Assembly: GCA_027625915.1 (NCBI GenBank)
Contig: JANTQA010000008.1
Location: 1,753,001 to 1,817,000, forward strand
DNA from: Anaeramoeba flamelloides
Taxonomy: Eukaryota > Metamonada > Anaeramoebidae
Length of the DNA: 64,000 nt
Direction of reading: 5' to 3'
The notes beneath the pieces are model-generated. The model saw nothing but the letters and a program-made list of their open reading frames with translations, was not told where the DNA came from and ran no database searches. Shown here in pieces: positions 57,650 through 64,000 of the stretch (within the stretch, counting starts at the first letter, position 1; every line of letters starts with the position of its first letter). A program made the position numbers and the translations under genes.

Positions 57650-58240
57650 TATTGATAAAAAATATTACTTTTTGCGGAAAAAAAGTGAAAAAGGAAAAAA
57701 ATTTCAACAAGATTTCAATTGAAAACATTACCAAAAAGAATAAAACATTTAAACCAAAATTTAAATCTAATCAATTCGTAAATTAATTCATAAAATAATT
57801 TTCAATACTCTCAAAAAGGAACATTTATAACATAGTTTTTCAAAATCAGTTGGTTTCTTATATGAAAATCAAAAATTGAAAATTAATTCAAAACATTTTA
57901 AATAATAAATAAAAAAGAAAACTGATATTAAGAAAATATTATCATTGGGATTCTTATTTTTTTAACCCCCCATTTTATTTTTATTTTTCTTCTTTTAAAA
58001 ATTGATCTTACTTTACGTTTCAAAAGGTTCCATAAAAAAAAATTGAAATTATTTTCATTTTTCACTTTGTTTCACTTTGTTTCATTAATTGTAATTAAAA
58101 ATACTAGTAATAAAACTTGTTTCCAAAAAAAAAAAACTTTACAATAATAAAAGAAAATATATTATAATCCATTTTCAAGAATCAACTTAATATTTTAAAA
58201 AATAATATGCTACAATTAGTCTTGAATTATAAAAAAGCAA

Positions 58241-58425
58241 GTTTCATTATTAAAGAACAGACTTTAAATGAAAATTGATGAACAAAAAATCTTCAAACAA
58301 AGACACAAAATTTGTATTTAAGGCAAAAAATAAGTATTAAAAAAAAATTCCAAAAATGTTTTTATATTTAGAGATTTTTTTGTGCCTTAAATCCCTTTTC
58401 AAAGTTTGTTTCTTAAATACGCAAC
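58241..58425 (+). mobile_element. MITE family C, diverged copy
   Basis: GTTTCATTATTAAAGAACAG at left and GTTGCGTATTTAAGAAACAA read inward from the right resemble family C ends. The interior has ATTTAAGGCA and its mirror TGCCTTAAAT. Confidence 0.5.
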
Positions 58426-58830
58426 CGACATTATTTTAAAACAACTTTAATAAGATTTTTTTTTTAAATAAAAATATATATCTAATCTTTTTAGAATGAA
58501 TATCATTTAACTTTGATTTGATATGAGACATTTTTTAAGTTATGCTATTTTTTTAATTAAAATAATTATATTTTCTTGAATGGTTAGCTCTTGAATTAAA
58601 CTTTAATCTTGTCTGATTTTTTTTTTTTTTTTTTTGATAAAGTTTTTGACATCTTAATCCTCATTTTGTTTTATTTGGTGAGATCTAAGTTTGGGAAAAT
58701 GTACATATTTTTCCGGTTTTGCATTTAATTTAGATAAAAAAATGAAATAAAGGAAAAAAAAAAAAAAGATTTTAGATAAAAATTCTTTTTATTTCAAAAG
58801 GGCATACATAAAATTAAATGAATAATTTTC

Positions 58831-58833
<3 letters not shown>

Positions 58834-58925
<92 letters not shown>
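58834..58925 (+). repeat. TC dinucleotide microsatellite, about 46 units
   Basis: It is a pure TC run of ~92 bp, one of the longest simple repeats in the window and a polypyrimidine tract able to form H-DNA. Confidence 0.95.
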
Positions 58926-58928
<3 letters not shown>

Positions 58929-59598
58929 ATTTCATTCAATATTGATAGTGTTGAAAGTTTCGCAGAAAAGGTCAACATTCGGAATATATGAAAAATAATA
59001 TTAAATTATATTTTTATTAAAAAACAAAAAAAATATTATACCAGCACAACAAACTATTTTACAGAGTATAAAATGCACAAAAATCCCGATTTCCTAAATT
59101 AAATATCTTTTTTTCAAACTCAACTTTAAAAAAACTGAATAAATGTTGTATTTTTTAATACATCTAGATAATTGAATCTAAAAATTAACAAACACTTTCC
59201 CATAGAACTCTCATTTCATATTTATATTAAACTCATAATTCAGTATTTCAGAGAAATGAATTCAAATAAAAAAAAATTATAACACAGAAAAAAAAACCAA
59301 ATAATTTTGTGAAAGTGTGACGTGAGGCTCTATTCATTAATCAAAAAGAGTAAATACTATCCCCAAAGGCACGACTGAGAACTCCAATTCAAGAAAAAGC
59401 AAAAAGAACCAAAACCAAATAAAAACAAAGACAAAAAAACGATTTCTTTGCAAGAAATATTATGATTACTTGGGAAATTGGAACAATTCCAGTAATTCAA
59501 TTTACAAAACTCAGAGACAATTTGATCTTTAAAAGTTAAAGTTTATTATTGAAAATCTTTGAAATGATTGTCATTTTTGAGGTTTAGAAAATCCTAGA

Positions 59599-59802
59599 TT
59601 ATTTTTCTTTTTCATTTCCACATTTCTTTATAAGGTTGTTCGAGTTAAGGTATCTGAAAATTTTTTGTTCATTTTTCATTGAAAAATACATATAATATGA
59701 TTTTTTTGATCCTAATTTGAGAGTATTTCGATTTACATTTCTCAACAATTTGAATGGGGTTGTATCAAAAGGTGCTAAGACAATTTGGTAAATTGCCAAC
59801 AT
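59599..59802 (-). CDS. Possible small protein of 67 residues (uncertain)
   Basis: An ATG-initiated frame runs 67 codons, starting 177 bp downstream of the actin-like gene's stop on the same strand. The sequence (MLAIYQIVLAPFDTTPFKLL ... basic, ending GNEKEK) has a more varied composition than the AT-driven chance frames nearby. I recognise no family. It could be a small gene, a 3' UTR frame of the actin-like gene, or chance. Confidence 0.25.
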   Translation of the reverse strand: MLAIYQIVLAPFDTTPFKLLRNVNRNTLKLGSKKSYYMYFSMKNEQKIFRYLNSNNLIKKCGNEKEK

Positions 59803-59978
59803 GGTCCTTAAAACAACTTTTGCAAAAAATTATTTTTAGTTCATTTGTTTATTTGTATATTCTTGAATTGCAAATATTTTCTGAGAAGTTCTGATTTTTT
59901 CAGAATTATTACTTCCCAAAATAAAGAATGTAAAAAGAAAAAAATAAGAAAGAAAAAAAAAAAGACAAATTTAGTATT

Positions 59979-60776
59979 TTAAAATTGGGCTTCTTTTGGG
60001 ACTGTGTAAAGGACTTTCAGTGCTTCCTGGCCTAATTCTTGATATTTTTCTTTTGTAATCCACATGCTATCAAAGGTAGCCTGAACAACAAGTATGCAGC
60101 CACCGATTAAGGCGGTGTATTGTCTTCCAGTTTTTACTTGTCCTCCTATTACAAATAATTTTTTTTCTGTATAGATCTCTGCTAATTTCTTTTCTAGCTT
60201 GTCTTCAAATTCTTGATTGTTTGTAGGCCCACCAGCAACAACTATGTTTTGTAATAAGATGTCATGTGAAGATTCACCAATTGCGTTAATTGCTTCTTGG
60301 ATTAAATCAGTGATTGTCTCAATTTCAAAATTTTCATCAATTTTACCTACTTTGATTGAACCAAAGACAGCCCATCCTTTTCGAGCTGGAACGATTTGAA
60401 CATAATTTTTGCCAAGTTCAACAATTAAACCATCAAGCCTACCACACGCGTACATTGACAAAACAGGTTGATAGGCAATATAAAACCCTTTAACCTCTAA
60501 TTCATTGAAAAAATAATTGGCCAAAATTTCGTCTAGTTCGTAAGGTTGATGGAAATGCGTACTAACAAGAACTTGGCAGGTGTTTGGTTTAACTTCCAGT
60601 GTTTCAAATATTTTGTTGATCATCTTTTTGAAGGCACCAAGATCTGTGATTTCTTTTCCGTTGTAGGGATCGCCATATTCCGAACATTTGATTTCTTTAG
60701 GATCAAAGGCATAAGTTTTGATCCCGAGGCCAAATTTAAAAGAATAGGTTCCTAAATCGATAACAACTTTTGACAT
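59979..60776 (-). CDS. Divergent, short actin-like protein
   Basis: The protein has 265 residues against ~375 for actin; the ATG at 60776 is the only plausible start. Actin landmarks appear in order: VVIDLGTYSFKFGLG (4-18, phosphate loop 1), QPVLSMYACGR (103-113, like actin QAVLSLYASGR), GLIVELGKNYVQIVPARKG (116-134, loop 2), NIVVAGGPTN (177-186, adenosine motif) and ALIGGCILVVQATFDSMWIT (222-241) with KEKYQELG. The gap between GWAVFG (~140) and the adenosine motif is too short to hold actin residues ~185-270, so subdomain 4 appears absent, and subdomain 2 is also reduced. Actin Asp154 and Asp157 positions read Glu and Lys, so ATP hydrolysis is doubtful. Small actin-related proteins such as yeast Arp10 (dynactin) are an analogy. 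It may be an ancillary or capping actin relative. Confidence 0.8.
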   Translation of the reverse strand: MSKVVIDLGTYSFKFGLGIKTYAFDPKEIKCSEYGDPYNGKEITDLGAFKKMINKIFETLEVKPNTCQVLVSTHFHQPYELDEILANYFFNELEVKGFYIAYQPVLSMYACGRLDGLIVELGKNYVQIVPARKGWAVFGSIKVGKIDENFEIETITDLIQEAINAIGESSHDILLQNIVVAGGPTNNQEFEDKLEKKLAEIYTEKKLFVIGGQVKTGRQYTALIGGCILVVQATFDSMWITKEKYQELGQEALKVLYTVPKEAQF

Positions 60777-61459
60777 TATTTATTTGTTGTGGTTAATTTG
60801 TTTTTTGTTTGTTTGAAAAAAAGAAAAAATGGTTTAAAAAGGAATGATCTTTTGCAAAATTTTTTTCTTTTTTGGTAGAAAGGTCTTGGATCATTTTTTG
60901 AAGAAACAAACTTAACACAAGGACTACAGATAACATTTTTAATTTTCAAAGAACAAGTTTTAATGTCTTTTTTTGCTTCTCAATAATTTATCAGAATTTG
61001 AGTAACTTCCAGTAAGTGAGCAACTTTTAGAATTTTTTTGAGTAAATTTGAAATTACAGAGGTGTTGGAATATTTGCTTACGTTTGTCCCAATTATGTTG
61101 TGGAGTCAGCTTAATTTGAATGTTTAGGCTCTCATAAACGAAAAAACTATTGATAAAGATAATCACAAATTCATAAAAAATTAACAGCATCTTGAAATTG
61201 AAAAATGAAAGTGAAATTCTGAGTATTATAAAGACAACCTGGCTTTTGGTGAATATTTTCTGAAAGGAAATATTGTTTTTTGAAAGTTTGATTCATTTTC
61301 TCATTTTTAAAAAAAGCTAAAATTCTGCATATTTCTGAATTATTTTAATGAATAATATTTTCTTTGAAAGAAGAAAGAAATCTTGTTGTCTATGAAGGAA
61401 GTCTACAAAAATAGACTTTAAAAATTAAACCACATAGTTTTCAAATAACCGAGTATAAA

Positions 61460-62335
61460 AAATCTACTTAATATCAAAAAAATTATAATAATAATATTAA
61501 ACTTGAAAAAATAATTATTTGTTTTTTTCTTCTAATAAACTGTTCGAAACTTCAATTTTTTCTTTTTATTGAATAAAAAAATTTGAGAAAAACAGTCAAA
61601 ATGATTTTATTCAAAAGTAGCCCAAAATACTTTTTTAAAACCTCAGATAATTCCATTTATAACTTGTAAGAAATACTTTTTAATTTGATTATCTTTAATC
61701 AATAATTAATAACCTAATCTTAATTATTTCAATGAGATATCAACAACACAAAGATTAAATGTATAAATAAACTTTACAATTATTACTTTTATTCTTTCTC
61801 AATATTTTCAAACAAATAATATCAAATTCAGATTAATAATTCTAATAAAAACAAAAAATAATAGATATTATCAAATAACTAATTTTAATATTAATAGTTC
61901 ATTCTTTATACACTGACTATTAGAAAAAGAATATTTCTTAATCTTTTAAATTTTAAGAAATTTAATTCTAATTTGTGAATAAACTAAAATCATCATTTTT
62001 TTTTTCGATCTTTAAGGATTCAATATTTGATTTTTTTTTCTTTGTATTTTTATAATAAGAATCAAGTTTCAAGGTTTTTTTTTGTTAATAAAAAATCAGA
62101 AATTTCTAAAAATTGGTATTTCATAAAAATAAAAACTTTTTGAAAATTTTTTCTTTTTCTGATTTTAATACAAAAATTCAATCAAAAAGAATGAAATCTT
62201 TTTAACTGGAAATTAATTGGGAAAAAATTAAATCTTTGAAAATGATAACTCATATCTCAAAAGTTGATAAATGAGCTTGAATATCGGGTTTAATTGTATA
62301 CTTGTCGAAATAATTACTCTATTACATTTGGGGAA
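61460..62335 (+). repeat. Dispersed repeat family F, copy 2
   Basis: It is the inverted counterpart of 7395-8330; its first part also matches 20815-21075. No coding frame or ends are visible. Confidence 0.5.
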
Positions 62336-62654
62336 AAAATAAATTAAAAAAAACCAATAATAGTTACTTGCCTGTTTAGAAAAAAAATCAAGAAACAAAG
62401 TAACTTTTCTAGGAAAAAAATTGTCAAATCCCTTTTAAATTGTAATCAAAAAGGAAAATGAAAATATTTCAAATGATTTTTAAATATTTTTTTTTTCACT
62501 GCACAATAAAGATATCTGAAATTAAAAATCCCCAAACTGGAGTCATAAATTTTTTTTATAATATTACAGTCAATTTCACATCAATAGGAAATCCTAGAAC
62601 AAAAAAAGACAAAAATTATTTATACTGCAATTGCTCGAAAAATGTGTAAATACT

Positions 62655-63090
62655 TTATAAAAAGAGTGTTGCAAAATAAAACCTGCACTTCTTTTTCTCG
62701 GAAGACTATACATTAAATAATCAACAAAACAAGTAATAAACTATAAGTTTATATAATATTTTTTTTTCTGAAAGTTTCACCTTTATAAGAGAAGTAATAA
62801 AAATGAAGGGATCAAATGAATTTTTTTCTCAAAAAACAGTTAAGGTTAGATTAAAATATAATTAAACAAAAAAAACCGAAAAATATTATAAAAAAATAAT
62901 AAAATTATTAACTAACTCAATTCATTATTATATTTTTTTAAAAAATATCAAGGGTTTTATCTTCAAAATTAATTTATTTGCAGATACACAATTGTGTACT
63001 TAAATATATTTAATATTAGAATATAAAGAAGAAAAATGTACATCTTTTATTTCAGATGTGGTCTTTATGCTGAACAAGGGTAGCTTTACA
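62655..63090 (+). repeat. Dispersed repeat family B, copy 3 (diverged)
   Basis: The landmarks AAAATAAAACCTGCACTTC, ACTATACATTAAATAATCAA, AAAATATCAAGGG and TTCAAAATTAATTT follow the order of copies 1 and 2. Confidence 0.45.
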
Positions 63091-63416
63091 CATTAGAAAT
63101 TTTTAGATTAAATCTCAAAAATTGGAAATTGAATATGTTGAAGTTAATTTTTAATTTGATATTTATAAGTCTATTTTGATTTGAATAACCAATCTTCATT
63201 TTTTAGAATTGGTGTAAGTTTTTAAAAATGAAAAAAAAAATACATTCACAAAAAAATATTTAAATAAAAACTTTTACTACTATTTTACAATTAGGAAACA
63301 CTTTTTGTACCTGGAGAGTATTTAGAGATTGATTTATTTTATTTTCACTTCTACAAAAAAAAAATTTGTTCTGTTGAAATTATTCTCAAAAAAATACTTT
63401 GTTTGCTTTTTAATAC

Positions 63417-63450
63417 AGTATGTTAAATAACCCGTATTGAGTTAAATAAT
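63417..63450 (+). repeat. Possible element I-like terminus
   Basis: TA followed by CAGTATGTTAAATAACCCGT resembles the CAGTGGTGTAAATAACCCGT end of element I. No partner end is visible before the window closes. Confidence 0.35.
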
Positions 63451-63964
63451 TGTCGTTTTTTAAAATTTAACTGTGGTTTTTTGAAAAAAGTGTTTTTAAC
63501 TGTTGTTTTCCAACTTTTTGCAGTTGTTTTCGTTTTTTATCTGTGGTCAACAATTAAAAGTTTTCAAATGTGTGCTTAGTTTTAAAAAGGAAGTATATCT
63601 TGACAATATTACTGTCATTCTCAAAGCTATAAAAGAAATTTTTATTCAAAGTTTTCTATAATATTATTTCTGCTATTTTGATTGAAAAATTGAAAGATCT
63701 TATTATAATATCTGAAAATTGATCTTATAAGAGATTTAATTTCCTCTCATTATTAAACTTTTTGAAAATGAATTGATTTATATATAATTTGGTCATTGGG
63801 TATGTTCTTGTAGAATTTTAGATCAGATAAAATATGGGTTGATTAACTTTTGATTCAATATGAAATATTCTTTCATTTTGGATTCTTATCTCCTCCAATA
63901 TAGGTAAAAAAAAACAAGTAAATAATTAAACCAAATACAAGATATTATTTGAAGACTATTGGCG

Positions 63965-64000
63965 AAAGGAAAAAAGAAAATGAATTGAAATTTTTCGTTC
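63965..64000 (+). mobile_element. Partial family A right arm cut by window end (tentative)
   Basis: GAAAATGAATTGAAATTTTT resembles the GAAAATGAAGTGAAAATTTT of family A right arms; the expected AATTCAAATACCAG end would lie beyond the window. Confidence 0.35.

Larger units (their letters stand above)
51399..59598. other. Long intergenic spacer with repeats
   Basis: No gene is supported in these 8.2 kb. It holds a duplicated ~480 bp unit with a hairpin (52488-53340), a family C copy (53746), the second family G element (54754), a family A copy (55648), family D copy 3 (57069), a diverged family C copy (58241) and a 92 bp TC microsatellite. Short frames at 55375-55557 and 56697-56894 look accidental. 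Confidence 0.6.
60777..64000. other. Intergenic spacer to window end
   Basis: No gene is supported; the 76-codon frame 60960-61190 (-) is unconvincing. The stretch holds family F (61460-62335), family B (62655-63090), a CAGTATGTTAAATAACCCGT segment at ~63417 resembling element I ends, and what may be the start of a family A right arm at the extreme end. Confidence 0.5.

Noticed and set aside
60960-61190. 76-codon reverse-strand frame upstream of the actin-like gene
   Set aside because: No recognisable family, AT-driven composition and no supporting context.
1-64000. Alternative genetic code with TAG as sense
   Set aside because: LSm3 ends at TAG exactly where its family ends, and the 18692-19768 gene also ends in TAG; the lone in-frame TAG at 34434 is better read as a lesion or true stop.
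1-64000. tRNA, rRNA, CRISPR arrays, retroelements or virus-like elements
   Set aside because: No convincing T-loop or box B motif, rRNA signature, regularly spaced direct repeats, reverse transcriptase, integrase or capsid-like frame was found by reading; a dedicated search was not possible here.

Overview
The window is nuclear DNA of a very AT-rich, intron-poor microbial eukaryote. Ten coding loci cover a minority of the 64 kb and are separated by 0.5 to 9 kb of AT-rich spacer full of homopolymer tracts and short inverted-repeat elements. The gene set includes a GCC2/GCC3 (ephrin-receptor-like) membrane protein, a RhoGEF, a BTB protein, LSm3, an FANCM/Mph1 helicase, a Cdc20/Cdh1 protein, an RBM28/Nop4-like gene and a divergent actin. 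This mix suggests a free-living amoeboid protist. Anaeramoeba or a similar metamonad is my best guess from gene style; that is inference, not proof. Stop codons TAA and TAG both end recognisable genes, so the standard code is assumed. Several long open frames begin at TTG or GTG; I moved those starts to the first in-frame ATG.

Layout: 1-2166 (+) 3' part of a GCC2/GCC3 multi-pass membrane protein; 4529-4807 (-) LSm3; 9599-13393 (-) FANCM/Mph1-like helicase; 18692-19768 (-) unrecognised disordered protein with a KEN motif; 26312-28060 (+) Cdc20/Cdh1-like WD40 protein; 32213-35024 (+) RBM28/Nop4-like locus, broken by frame changes, a TA-flanked MITE and an in-frame TAG before an RGG-rich tail; 37374-39290 (-) BTB protein with a glutamine-amidotransferase-like C-terminal domain; 47907-51398 (-) RhoGEF with a typical DH-PH pair and a second, divergent one; 59599-59802 (-) possible small ORF; 59979-60776 (-) short divergent actin.

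The spacers hold at least eight families of inverted-repeat DNA elements with no surviving transposase: a ~165 bp TA-flanked family (call A), a family with CAGT ends including a 68 bp foldback (C), a ~620 bp family (D), a ~580 bp family in near-identical inverted copies 38 kb apart (G), a single ~530 bp element (H), a hAT-like element with TCGCGA arrays, and an element nested in another element. No retroelement, virus-like element, rRNA, tRNA or CRISPR array was recognised.

The genes do not form a pathway or operon. The most interesting points are the family A element sitting exactly inside a conserved host gene, the miniature actin that appears to lack subdomains 2 and 4, the BTB/amidotransferase-like fusion, the tandem DH-PH arrangement, and a tandemly duplicated hairpin whose loop is better conserved than its stem.
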